The notes under the pieces: model-generated
What the model was told of the DNA's origin: nothing
Seen by the model: only the letters and a program-made list of their open reading frames with translations
Databases searched by the model: none
In this document: piece by piece, positions 41,566 through 49,259 of the stretch
Layout: each line of letters begins with the position of its first letter
Numbering within the stretch: the first letter of the stretch is position 1
Program-made: the position numbers and the translations under genes
From: JANXYW01 sp031400455
Lineage (GTDB): Bacteria > Chloroflexota > Dehalococcoidia > DSTF01 > JACRBR01
Direction of reading: 5' to 3'
DNA length: 64,000 nt
NCBI GenBank assembly: GCA_031400455.1
Contig: JANNPX010000019.1
Span: 1 to 64,000 of the forward strand

Positions 41566-41631
41566 CGCCCTGCAATTCCTTCCCCCTAGGGCACTTCTTA
41601 AACAACTCGACCAGCACAACGCGAGGGCGCA

Positions 41632-42543
41632 ATGGACGATCACATTGGCCACTTCCTGAACTTCATGTCGGTCGAGAAAGGCTCGTCCGGCAACACGGTC
41701 GCGGCCTACAAGAACGATCTTCAGCAGTTCGACAGTTTCGTCACTGGCCTGCGCGGAAATGGCAAAGCGCGCGACTGGGAGGAACTCGAACGCGATCTGA
41801 TCATTGACTACTTGCTCAGCCTGAAACGCAAGAACTACGCGGAGGCGACGGTCGCGCGCAAGGTCGCCGCGCTCAAGTCGTTCTTTCAGTACTTGCAGGC
41901 GGAGGGCACGATCCACGGCAATCCCACCGAGAGCCTGGAGTCGCCGCGGGTCGGTCGCTCGCTGCCCAAGCCGCTCTCCGTGACGGAAGTCGATGAGCTC
42001 CTCGAGCAGCCGATGAAGCGCAACACGCCCGAAGCGCGGCGCGACCGCGGCATGCTCGAGTTGCTCTACGCCACCGGCCTGCGCGTGACCGAGTTGGTGT
42101 CGCTCAACATGGAAGACATGAACATGGCGGGTCCGCACCCGTACGTGCGCTGCATGGGCAAGGGCTCGAAAGAGCGCACGATCCCCATCCACGAGCAGGC
42201 CGCAGCCGCCGTGACCGCGTACCTGAACGACGCGCGTGCAGTCCTCGTGAAGAACCGCAAGGAATCCGCCCTCTTCGTGAACCGCCGTGGCGAGCGCCTC
42301 ACCCGCCAGGGCTTCTGGCTCATCCTCAAGCAGTACGCCAAGGAAGCCAATATCCAGTCCTCGGTCACGCCCCACACCTTGCGACACTCGTTTGCCACTC
42401 ATATGCTGAGGGGCGGAGCGCCTCTGCGGAGCGTCCAGGAACTGCTGGGGCATGCCAACATCTCGACGACGCAGGTGTACACGCAAATCGCCAACGAGCA
42501 CGTCCGCCAGGTGTACGAAAAGGCCCACCCCCGCGCCCGATAA
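41632..42543 (+). CDS. Tyrosine recombinase, XerC/XerD type
   Basis: A 303-residue phage-integrase family recombinase of Xer size. N-terminal SAM-like core-binding domain, catalytic domain with R in ATGLRVTEL (about residue 151), Lys in GKGSKERTIP, HxxR in HTLRHSFATHML (about 247-250), His in LGHANIS and the nucleophile Tyr in VYTQI (about residue 283). It resolves chromosome dimers; XerC and XerD cannot be told apart here. Ordinary chromosomal copy, not linked to phage genes. Confidence 0.92.
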   Translation: MDDHIGHFLNFMSVEKGSSGNTVAAYKNDLQQFDSFVTGLRGNGKARDWEELERDLIIDYLLSLKRKNYAEATVARKVAALKSFFQYLQAEGTIHGNPTESLESPRVGRSLPKPLSVTEVDELLEQPMKRNTPEARRDRGMLELLYATGLRVTELVSLNMEDMNMAGPHPYVRCMGKGSKERTIPIHEQAAAAVTAYLNDARAVLVKNRKESALFVNRRGERLTRQGFWLILKQYAKEANIQSSVTPHTLRHSFATHMLRGGAPLRSVQELLGHANISTTQVYTQIANEHVRQVYEKAHPRAR

Positions 42544-42565
42544 TTCACAACAATCGAACGCCTGT

Positions 42566-42595
42566 CATGGCCGTCCCCGCACGTGGACGGCCATG
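42566..42595 (+). terminator. 11-bp perfect hairpin spanning the next start codon
   Basis: CATGGCCGTCC (42566-42576) and GGACGGCCATG (42585-42595), followed by TTGTTGTTC. It could end the xer transcript, and its 3' arm contains the ATG of the metallopeptidase gene. Confidence 0.6.
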
Positions 42596-44512
42596 TTGTT
42601 GTTCGTTGCGGTGCTGCTCGTCGCGGCATGCGGCGGCTCGAACAAGCTCACACCCTCGGCCACCAGCGGGGCGACCGGCGCTGCGCCGACGCCAACTGCC
42701 AGCGCCGCACCAACTCCGCGCCCGACACCCGATCTCGCGTCGCAGATCGGCGTGCGCGCTGATCTGCCGGATCTCGAAGCGATCGATCTCGCCGCGCGAT
42801 ACGGCAAGACGCCTGGCAGAGCTGCTGCGTCAAAGCCGTTCGTCGGCGAGCTCAACATCGGCGATCAGCGCGAGTTCTTCGTCGCGCAGATCACGGGCAG
42901 CGCGCTCGCGCACATCACGCCGCCGACCATCTCCGCGATCACGGCCACGCTCGTCGCAAAGAGCGCGCACGCATACTTCTACGAGGATGACGCGCTGGAC
43001 GCCGACGCGAGTGCCGTGCAGGCTGCCGCCGACGAATTCGAAGCATCGACGTGGCCCGTCGTCACGCAGATCTTCGGTCCGCCTGCGATGCCCGGCGTCG
43101 ATGGCGATCCGCGCATCATCGTGCTGCAGGCGGATCTCGGCGGCGGAGTCGGCGGTTACTATACCGGCGACGACGCCTACCTCCGCGCCGTGCGTCCGCT
43201 CAGTAACGAGGCGGAGATGGTGTACATGGATCGCACGCTCAAGCCGGGCGGCGCAGCCTTTAACGTCGTTCTCGCGCATGAACTCCAGCACCTCATCCAG
43301 GCTCACAACGCCCCGCGTGAAGAAGCGTGGGTGAACGAGGGGCTGTCGGAGGACAGCTCGATGCTCGTGGGCGGCGCGGCTTCGAGCATCAGGACCTTCG
43401 CGGCGAACCCCCGGACGCAATTGAACCTCTGGGACAGCGAGAGCACCGGCGCGCACTACGGCGCAGCCGCGGCCTTCCTGCGCTACGTCGCCAGCCGCTT
43501 CGGCGGCGACCCCTCGCTCGGCGCCATCGCCCGAGAGCCGCGGGCAGGCGAGGCAGGCGTAGACGCATTCTTGGCTTCGCTCGGCCAGCCGCTCCGTTTC
43601 CGCGCCGTCTTCGGCGACTGGATCGCCGCCAACATCCTCAACGGCGACGAGGGCCCGTACGGCAACCCGGGCCGCGTTATCGATATCCGCATCGACAACG
43701 AGCTTCAGGCCGATGCCCCCGTCGATGGCAACGCGCACCAGTTCGGCACCGACTACTACGCTGTGCCCGGCCTCGACGGCGGTGAGTACGTCCTCAAGTT
43801 CCGCGGCGCCGGCTCTGTGCAGATTCTGCCACCTGCAGCGCTAGCCGAGGGGCCGGTGCTCTGGGCCAATGCGCAAGATCAGATCGACACGACCCTCACC
43901 TACGACGTCGATCTCACCGGCACCACGGCCCCCGCGCTCGCGTTCAAGACGTGGTTCGATATCGAACGCTGGTACGACTGGGGCTACGTCTCGGTCTCAA
44001 CCGACGCTGGCGCGACGTGGCAGGCGCAGGCCGGCACCCACACCAACACCGAGGATCCGGCGAAGCAGGCGCTTGGCCCAGGCTACTCCGGCAACAGCGG
44101 CGCCGCCGATGAACCCGCGTGGGTCGATGAATCGGTCTCACTGGCAGTATTCGCCGGCAAGAAGATCAAGCTGCGATTCGAGTACGTCACCGACGGCGGC
44201 ACGCACGGCGAGGGCTGGGCGATCCGCGAGGTGGCGCTCACAGACGGTGCGAAAGCAGCGCAACTAGGGGCGCCGCAGACGACCGGCTGGGTGAACATCG
44301 ACCAGCCGCTCCAACAGACCTACATTGCGCGCCTGATCGAGACGAGGGATGACGGCTCCGTCGCCGTGCTTGATGTACCGCTCGATGCCGCCAACAGCGG
44401 CGAGTTCCGCTTCAGCAGCGCGGGCCTCACCGATGCCGTTCTTGCCATCGCCGGCTCCACCGAAGGAACGAACCAGCTAGCCCCGTACACGGTCGAACTT
44501 CAGCGCCCCTGA
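42593..44512 (+). CDS. Lipoprotein metallopeptidase (gluzincin-like)
   Basis: A 639-residue exported protein. ATG 42593 starts a short signal peptide LLFVAVLLVAAC with a VAAC lipobox, then a long Thr/Pro/Ala linker. The zinc motif HELQH (about residues 228-232) and the downstream glutamate in WVNEGLSED (about 248) define a gluzincin metallopeptidase, as in M6/immune-inhibitor relatives. The C-terminal half contains beta-rich domains: AFKTWFDIERWYDWGYVSVSTDAGATW looks like an immune-inhibitor-A beta-sandwich and ends near IKLRFEYVTDGGTH. Probably secreted or lipid-anchored protease. The start codon sits inside a hairpin. Confidence 0.82.
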   Translation: MLLFVAVLLVAACGGSNKLTPSATSGATGAAPTPTASAAPTPRPTPDLASQIGVRADLPDLEAIDLAARYGKTPGRAAASKPFVGELNIGDQREFFVAQITGSALAHITPPTISAITATLVAKSAHAYFYEDDALDADASAVQAAADEFEASTWPVVTQIFGPPAMPGVDGDPRIIVLQADLGGGVGGYYTGDDAYLRAVRPLSNEAEMVYMDRTLKPGGAAFNVVLAHELQHLIQAHNAPREEAWVNEGLSEDSSMLVGGAASSIRTFAANPRTQLNLWDSESTGAHYGAAAAFLRYVASRFGGDPSLGAIAREPRAGEAGVDAFLASLGQPLRFRAVFGDWIAANILNGDEGPYGNPGRVIDIRIDNELQADAPVDGNAHQFGTDYYAVPGLDGGEYVLKFRGAGSVQILPPAALAEGPVLWANAQDQIDTTLTYDVDLTGTTAPALAFKTWFDIERWYDWGYVSVSTDAGATWQAQAGTHTNTEDPAKQALGPGYSGNSGAADEPAWVDESVSLAVFAGKKIKLRFEYVTDGGTHGEGWAIREVALTDGAKAAQLGAPQTTGWVNIDQPLQQTYIARLIETRDDGSVAVLDVPLDAANSGEFRFSSAGLTDAVLAIAGSTEGTNQLAPYTVELQRP

Positions 44513-44517
44513 CGCCA

Positions 44518-44565
44518 GTAGCGAACGACCAACTACGAGCTATGAACTACCTACTACAAACTCCC
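44518..44565. repeat. Word repeat (GAACTAC type) at a gene end
   Basis: Words such as CGAACGACC, AACTACGAG, GAACTACC and TACTACAAACTCC in period 7-9. It encodes the last seven codons and stop of the neighbouring ceramidase-like gene. Confidence 0.8.
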
Positions 44566-45841
44566 CAAGCGCCTCCGCGAGGAGGGTCCCGGCATGCTTC
44601 CCCATCGACACCAACTCCTCGTAGTTGTTGTTGCGCCCCGTCATCCACTCATCTTCCGGGACGAAGTAACCGAGCGTATCGTGCGTGAGCCCGAAGAACA
44701 GGCGATGGCGCGCGCCCAGCGATGCGCGTAGCGGCGCCGACAGTCGCGACAGCACCTCGCCCGGCGCCGCGAATCCCTCGACGTTGCCGCCGATGCGCAC
44801 GTAGCCGCAATGGGTGGGCAAGTAGGTGTGCCCATCGCGCTTCACTATCTTGCGCTGAGTAAACCCCTCGAGCGCCGCGACCATCTGCGCCAGGTCCGAT
44901 CGGCCGGTCGCATGCAGTGCGGCCGATGCGGCGCGCATCCCGCCCGTCCTGCGCAGCACCGACAGCGCGGGTCCCGCGCGTCCGACGGCGTCCTGCACGC
45001 GCTGGGAGAGTCGCTCGAACTGCACCGGCAAGAGGAGCGGCTCCGTGCGCACGTCCACGCCGCCGTCAACAGCGTCCGATACGTCCAGCGACGCAACCGC
45101 CGCGCGCGCCACCGCTTCGCCCAGTGATGCTGCATGCTCGAAGCCGCCGTCCGCCGCGGGGTTCACATCGCCCACGGCGCCGTTCACGTATACCGCGACG
45201 CCACCCAGCGCCGCTTCCACGGCGTCCGCCGCGTAGCCGCACCAGTCGCGCGACACCTCGGTGTTGGCAGACCCGCTCGCCGTCGGATGACAGGCGTAGT
45301 TCACCAACGTCGCGATCGGCGCGCCGCCTCTCGTCGCGAAGTGCAGGGTCGTCAGCACATCGTCTGTGCCCGGCCAGCCACGTCGATTTCGCACGACGCC
45401 GCTCAGCGACGCCGTCGCGACGCGCGCGGCCGCTGGCCCCATCGCAGCGAAGGCGTCGCGGATGGCGGCCGCCGTGCGTTCCGCAACGTAGCGTTCGTAG
45501 CCCTCGCTCGTCCCGCCCCATAGCCCCTGCATGTCCGGGCTCGCATGGCTGTGCGTGCAGGCGATGACGATCTGCGAAGCGGGGAGAGATGTCAGCTGTG
45601 TCGCCTGTTCGCGGATCGATTGCAGCAGCGGCCCGCTCGCACCCACAAGATCGAGCGCGGCCACCACGAACGCTGAAGCGTCATCACCGATCGCGATCGC
45701 GCGGCACTGCGGTTCGTCGTGGACAACCGTTGCCCGGCGCTGTCGATAGCTGCCGAAGCCGCCGAGATACACGCCGTCCGTGAGGTCTTCGCGCCGCGGG
45801 GCGATCGACACGCGTGCGGCGCCCGCACGCAGGCTGCTCAC
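44540..45841 (-). CDS. Neutral/alkaline ceramidase-like protein
   Basis: A 433-residue protein matching the N-terminal domain of neutral ceramidase (PF04734): CTHSHASPD with histidines for zinc, NYACHPTASG, NGAVGDVNP and VRIGGNVEGFAAPGE near the end. The family hydrolyses N-acyl sphingosine; many bacterial homologues have other roles, and no signal peptide is seen here, so a cytoplasmic or non-ceramide substrate is possible. The last residues GEFVVGSS come from the word repeat at 44518-44565. Overlaps the DUF1232 gene upstream by 4 bases (ATGA). Confidence 0.82.
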   Translation of the reverse strand: MSSLRAGAARVSIAPRREDLTDGVYLGGFGSYRQRRATVVHDEPQCRAIAIGDDASAFVVAALDLVGASGPLLQSIREQATQLTSLPASQIVIACTHSHASPDMQGLWGGTSEGYERYVAERTAAAIRDAFAAMGPAAARVATASLSGVVRNRRGWPGTDDVLTTLHFATRGGAPIATLVNYACHPTASGSANTEVSRDWCGYAADAVEAALGGVAVYVNGAVGDVNPAADGGFEHAASLGEAVARAAVASLDVSDAVDGGVDVRTEPLLLPVQFERLSQRVQDAVGRAGPALSVLRRTGGMRAASAALHATGRSDLAQMVAALEGFTQRKIVKRDGHTYLPTHCGYVRIGGNVEGFAAPGEVLSRLSAPLRASLGARHRLFFGLTHDTLGYFVPEDEWMTGRNNNYEELVSMGKHAGTLLAEALGEFVVGSS

Positions 45842-46116
45842 TCCAGTTCGCCTAGCAGGTCTTCGATCACGTGCGCCGGCGTCAGCCAGAGCACGACGCC
45901 CAGCCCCAGGAACAGCACCAGCAAGTCGTCGAGCTGCCCGAGCAGCGGGATGAAGTCCGGAATGATGTCGAAGGGCGAAGCGAGGTAGACGAGCACGACT
46001 GGCATCACCGCCTTCGCGCCAGCAGGCACGCCGGGATCGCGGAAGATCCGCCGCGCCAGCTTCAGCTTCGCCCGTATCGGCAGTGCCGTGATGCGCCGCT
46101 GCAGATCTCGCTTCAC
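45838..46116 (-). CDS. DUF1232 (YkvA-like) small membrane protein
   Basis: A 92-residue protein starting at GTG 46116. The family pattern VLVYLASPFDIIPDFIPLLGQLDDLLVLFLGL is clear, with two membrane-associated helices. Function unknown in this family; some members are linked to nucleotide or cell-wall processes. TATACT ends 6 bases before the GTG and there is no Shine-Dalgarno, so it is a leaderless candidate and the ceramidase-like gene is probably co-transcribed. Confidence 0.85.
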   Translation of the reverse strand: MKRDLQRRITALPIRAKLKLARRIFRDPGVPAGAKAVMPVVLVYLASPFDIIPDFIPLLGQLDDLLVLFLGLGVVLWLTPAHVIEDLLGELE

Positions 46117-46122
46117 GCCGCG

Positions 46123-46128
46123 AGTATA
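46123..46128 (-). promoter_or_regulatory. -10 box (TATACT) before the DUF1232 gene
   Basis: Minus-strand TATACT ends 6 bases before GTG 46116. Confidence 0.55.
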
Positions 46129-46258
46129 GCGCGGCTTAGATCTGAAATTTCACATCTAGCCCAACAGAACTCGGACCGCCCGCCGATCTTTGCCGTGACG
46201 GCGGATCGCTTTGCAGGGGCGGTCATCCGGCTAACCTCCTTCCTCTGCCTGTGCGGTG

Positions 46259-46285
46259 AAGGCCCCGCTCGTCGAGTGGGGCCTT
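46259..46285. terminator. Hairpin downstream of the SnoaL-like gene
   Basis: AAGGCCCC/GGGGCCTT (46259-46266, 46278-46285) with a further CTC/GAG pair inside. No T-run on either strand, so rho-independent termination is doubtful. Confidence 0.45.
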
Positions 46286-46291
46286 CGTCCA

Positions 46292-46326
46292 TCTACTCCA
46301 AACCACCGACTACGGGCTACGGACTC
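46292..46326. repeat. Word repeat (GACTACGG type)
   Basis: ACTCCAAACCACCGACTACG and GGCTACGGACTCC repeat with period 8-9 and contain the stop codon of the SnoaL-like gene. Confidence 0.75.
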
Positions 46327-46745
46327 CGCCCAATTCCCAGCTGCCGCATGAACGTCAGCGAATCGTAGTACGCCGTCTCACGCACGATCTTCCCGGCCGT
46401 ATCGAACGCGAAGTGCGCACTGATCCGTAGCTCCAGCTTCCGACCCGTCGGTGCGATCCCGCGATACTCACCGTCGTGCGTACCGGTGAGTGTCAGTTCG
46501 ATCACGCAAGAGTCCTCGCCGAACGTCCAGCGGTCGATCCTCCGCACCAGCCCAGGAAACCCGTCCCACAGGTTGCGATAGTTCCCGACGATCTCGTCGG
46601 CGCCCGTAAACTTCCGTCCCGTCGGCACGTCATCGAACTCTGGACCTTCATCGATGTACGTCGCGAGCACGCGCGCCCGATCGTGTGCATTCTCTGAGTC
46701 CACATGTTCCTGCAACACCCGCCGCATCGTCTCTTCAGTAACCAT
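46317..46745 (-). CDS. SnoaL-like / NTF2-fold protein
   Basis: A 142-residue protein of the SnoaL (polyketide cyclase, nuclear transport factor 2) fold: EEHVDSENAHDRARVLATYIDEGPEFDDVPTG, NYRNLWDGFPGLVRRIDRWTFGEDSCVIELTLTGTHDGEYRG, ISAHFAFDTAGKIVRETAYYD. Members act as cyclases, hydrolases or plain ligand binders. The last residues and stop come from a word repeat. TAGAAT ends 6 bases before ATG 46745, a leaderless candidate. Confidence 0.85.
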   Translation of the reverse strand: MVTEETMRRVLQEHVDSENAHDRARVLATYIDEGPEFDDVPTGRKFTGADEIVGNYRNLWDGFPGLVRRIDRWTFGEDSCVIELTLTGTHDGEYRGIAPTGRKLELRISAHFAFDTAGKIVRETAYYDSLTFMRQLGIGRSP

Positions 46746-46751
46746 GCCCGC

Positions 46752-46757
46752 ATTCTA
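46752..46757 (-). promoter_or_regulatory. -10 box (TAGAAT) before the SnoaL-like gene
   Basis: Minus-strand TAGAAT ends 6 bases before ATG 46745. Confidence 0.5.
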
Positions 46758-46772
46758 GCAGCGACGTGCCGC

Positions 46773-47291
46773 TCACTCTGGCCCGCGCTCGACGACGAAC
46801 CCCATCGATTCGTAGAGATGCCGCGCGGGCAAGTTCCCGGCTTTGACGAGGAGGGTCAGCACCTGATCGCCGCGCTCGAGCAGGGCGTTCTCGCTGAGCT
46901 GAATCAACGTGCGCGCGAGCCCGCGATTCTGCCGCGATGGCATCGTGTACACTCGCGCCAATAGCGGACGCCCTTCGTCGAGGCAGACCTGCGTCGCCGC
47001 AACGATGCGGCCTTCGTCCAGTGCGACGAAGCTGCACTCAGAAAGCGGCGCCGCGATGCCGCTATCGAAGAACGTCCAGAGATAGCCCTCCACGTCATCC
47101 ATCGTCATGCGGGGCTCATCGAACCCGCCGTGATATGCGGCGTACATCGCGCGCGCCAGTCCTGGTCGATCGTCCTCGCGCACATGACGCAGTGTGAGGA
47201 TCGGTACAACGTCACGTCGCTCCAGGTGCGTGACGAGCGTTAGGCTCCGCTGCGCTGGCTCCGTCACGTTTCGCTCCTCAACCGCAAGCAT
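46773..47291 (-). CDS. GNAT family acetyltransferase
   Basis: A 172-residue acetyltransferase from ATG 47291, whose A overlaps the stop of the upstream methyltransferase (TGATG). CoA-binding loop RVYTMPSRQNRGLARTLIQLSENA (Q-x-x-G-x-A) and C-terminal LVKAGNLPARHLYESMGF. The open frame upstream to 47522 overlaps the methyltransferase and is not used. Substrate unknown; coupled to the methyltransferase. Confidence 0.88.
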   Translation of the reverse strand: MLAVEERNVTEPAQRSLTLVTHLERRDVVPILTLRHVREDDRPGLARAMYAAYHGGFDEPRMTMDDVEGYLWTFFDSGIAAPLSECSFVALDEGRIVAATQVCLDEGRPLLARVYTMPSRQNRGLARTLIQLSENALLERGDQVLTLLVKAGNLPARHLYESMGFVVERGPE

Positions 47292-47995
47292 CAACGTCCA
47301 TACACGGACACGACGTTGCTGGTCGCGGTGTACGGTTGCCCCTCCCACCCGTCCCAACGCTCCTTCAGCCGTAGTCCCGCGATCCGCGCCATCAGATCCA
47401 TCTCGCTCGGCCAGATCTGTCGCTGGACAACGGGGAATAGGCGCACGCCGCGCGAATTCAACGACACGTGACTCTCGTCCAGCAGCTGAGTCACAGGGTT
47501 GTACTTTGCCACATCCAGCCACACGGAGTTCACCTCGATCGCCTCAGCATGGACGTACTGCTGATCCACAAGACCCAGGGCGGCCGGCGTGAGCGCTTCG
47601 ACCACGAACACTCCGTCGCCGGTCAGGTGCTTCGCGACGTTCTCGAAGCAGCGCACCTGGTCGTCCTGCGTGAGCAGGTTGAGCAGCGTGTTGTAGACGA
47701 GGTAGATCAGCCGGTACGTCCCCGAGACCGGAACCTCGGCGAAGTCGCCCATCGTGACGGCGATATTGTCGCCGCCCGGCTGTGTGCGCAGGACATCGAC
47801 CATCGCCTGCGAGATATCGATGCCATCGACACGCACGCCCTGCGCTGCCAGCGGTCGTGCTATACGCCCGGTGCCGATCGCCAACTCCAGCACCGGGCCG
47901 TTTCCTGAGAGTCCACGCAGGAACGCCACGGTCGCGTCCTCATCGCCACGAAGCCGACCGGGATCGCCGGCCGCGACCTCCGGCCCGAAACTCAT
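47291..47995 (-). CDS. Class I SAM-dependent methyltransferase
   Basis: A 234-residue methyltransferase (start ATG 47995; a TTG at 48016 would add 7 residues). Motif I is VLELAIGTGRIARPLAAQGV, then VDGIDISQAMVDVLR and MGDFAEV; LIYLVYNTLLNLLTQDDQVRCF is typical of the type 25 group acting on small molecules. Substrate unknown. It is co-directional and overlapping with the GNAT gene, so the two probably modify a common substrate. Confidence 0.87.
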   Translation of the reverse strand: MSFGPEVAAGDPGRLRGDEDATVAFLRGLSGNGPVLELAIGTGRIARPLAAQGVRVDGIDISQAMVDVLRTQPGGDNIAVTMGDFAEVPVSGTYRLIYLVYNTLLNLLTQDDQVRCFENVAKHLTGDGVFVVEALTPAALGLVDQQYVHAEAIEVNSVWLDVAKYNPVTQLLDESHVSLNSRGVRLFPVVQRQIWPSEMDLMARIAGLRLKERWDGWEGQPYTATSNVVSVYGR

Positions 47996-48031
47996 CTCCG
48001 GCTTATAGTTCCTCAAGCGAGGCCGTCCCTT

Positions 48032-48107
48032 CTCTGAAATCGGTTAGATCTGTGGTTCCCATCAGCCCCCAACCCAATCCGTGAAATCCGCGTAGTCCCT
48101 GTTCCCC
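48032..48107. repeat. Word repeat (CTGAAATCGG / GTGAAATCC type)
   Basis: TCTGAAATCGG, TAGATCTGTGGTTCCC, ATCCGTGAAATCC and GTAGTCCCTGTTCCCC, the same words as 5329-5358, fill the gap before the RIO gene stop. Confidence 0.8.
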
Positions 48108-48111
48108 GCCG

Positions 48112-48891
48112 TCACAACTCATTCCGCAGGTACCGAGACCACAACCTCCGCGCGATTCCGTATCCGTCCGCTCGTACACCCAGCCGCGCGAAGTGCCCGC
48201 ACAGGTTCTCGACGTCCCGCTCAAGCAGCGACAGCGCATTCGAGTTAAACCGCGCATCGACCGCCTGCGGAAAATCGATGATGGTGATCTCACCATCGAG
48301 GTACAGCACGTTGTACGCCGAAAGGTCGCCGTGTACGCGGTCGCAGGCCAGCATCATCTCGACCTGCCGCATCAGCACGCCGAACACCCGATCGGCCTCC
48401 GCTCGATCGAGTCGAGCCGCCGCGAGCGGGCCTGCCGGTTCGTCCTCGTCGCCGATGTACTCCATGACGATTACGCTGTCCGACATGGCGTACGGCTTCG
48501 GCACCGCCACGCCGGCCGCGTGCAGCGCCGTGAGCGTCGCGAACTCCTCCGACACCCAGCGCCCGAACGCCATCTCCCGCCCGGCGCGGGAATTCTTCGT
48601 CATCGCCAGCGCATCGCGCCGCGCCACACCGCGGCTTCGCCCCTCACCGTACGCCGACGCGTTCGCAAACTGCCGCACCTGCCGCGACCGGTAGACCTTC
48701 GCCGCCAGCAGCCCGCCCTCCGGCGTCTCGCACAGGTAGACCGTAGCTTCCTTGCCGCTTTTCACCACGCCCAGCACTTCGCTGATCAGCCCCAGCGCGT
48801 CGCTGCCGCGATCGTTGCCCCCCACCGACCCGCCCTGGTCGATGAAATGCTGGAGCGCCACCATCTGGTCGTTGTCCTTGTTCTGTCCCAT
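48112..48891 (-). CDS. RIO family atypical serine/threonine kinase
   Basis: A 259-residue kinase from ATG 48891 with GGGAGG 5 bases upstream. RIO1-type features: flexible loop VLGVVKSGKEATVYLCETP in place of the usual glycine loop, AAKVYR (ATP lysine), catalytic Asp in HGDLSAYNVLY (about residue 185) and metal Asp in IIDFPQAVD. RIO kinases in archaea and eukaryotes help small-subunit ribosome maturation; bacterial roles are less clear. The 5' leader carries a short ORF and two hairpins (see 49001-49148), suggesting attenuation. Confidence 0.92.
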   Translation of the reverse strand: MGQNKDNDQMVALQHFIDQGGSVGGNDRGSDALGLISEVLGVVKSGKEATVYLCETPEGGLLAAKVYRSRQVRQFANASAYGEGRSRGVARRDALAMTKNSRAGREMAFGRWVSEEFATLTALHAAGVAVPKPYAMSDSVIVMEYIGDEDEPAGPLAAARLDRAEADRVFGVLMRQVEMMLACDRVHGDLSAYNVLYLDGEITIIDFPQAVDARFNSNALSLLERDVENLCGHFARLGVRADGYGIARRLWSRYLRNEL

Positions 48892-49000
48892 CCATCCTCC
48901 CGGGCGTCGCCACCCGTTGTGTCTCGTATCGTTTGCTCGTACTCGGTGCCGCAACTCTGGTTGTCGTCATGTCGCACCTCCTGTTGTTGATGGAAACGAA

Positions 49001-49029
49001 AGAGCCGTACGCATCACGCGCACGGCTCT
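49001..49029 (-). terminator. Second leader hairpin before the RIO gene
   Basis: AGAGCCGT/ACGGCTCT (8-bp stem, 13-base loop), followed on the minus strand by TTCGTTTCC. Terminator-like. Confidence 0.55.
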
Positions 49030-49041
49030 GAGAAACAGAAC

Positions 49042-49059
49042 GACCGCCAGAAGGCGGTC
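49042..49059 (-). terminator. First leader hairpin before the RIO gene
   Basis: GACCGCC/GGCGGTC with a 4-base loop; on the minus strand it is followed by GTTCTGTTTCTC. Terminator- or attenuator-like. Confidence 0.5.
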
Positions 49060-49091
49060 CGAGTTTCACGACAGGCTGCTACGAGCGGCCG

Positions 49092-49148
49092 TTACTCTCC
49101 ATCCCTCCGGGTGCGCGACGATGCAAGGCTGAGCACATTGTCCATCAT
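49092..49148 (-). CDS. Possible 18-residue leader peptide upstream of the RIO gene
   Basis: ATG 49148 opens an 18-codon ORF (MMDNVLSLASSRTRRDGE) ending at TAA 49092-49094, with a strong AGGAGG 8 bases upstream. Two terminator-like hairpins follow within 100 bases, then another AGGAGG-ATG at 48970 that opens a frame overlapping the RIO start. No regulatory codon run is obvious; Arg-rich SSRTRR is the only feature. Too short for homology evidence. Confidence 0.4.
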   Translation of the reverse strand: MMDNVLSLASSRTRRDGE

Positions 49149-49259
49149 CTCTCGCACCTCCTCTCTCCCTCGCACGGCCAATCCGCGCGGATCGTTTCCA
49201 CGAGCGTACGTCACATCCCACCAACCTGTCAACATCCGTTCGGAGACTGATCCTCCATC

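Noticed and set aside
41632..42543. Integrase of a mobile element
   Set aside because: Xer-sized, no attachment sites, phage or plasmid genes nearby; a chromosomal Xer is the better reading.
46259..46285. Rho-independent terminator
   Set aside because: Hairpin is strong but has no T-run on either strand; listed with low confidence only.
48644..48970. Open frame with a strong AGGAGG upstream, overlapping the RIO gene
   Set aside because: After the first ~30 codons it is the wrong frame of the RIO gene; it may be a leader peptide start but not a full gene.
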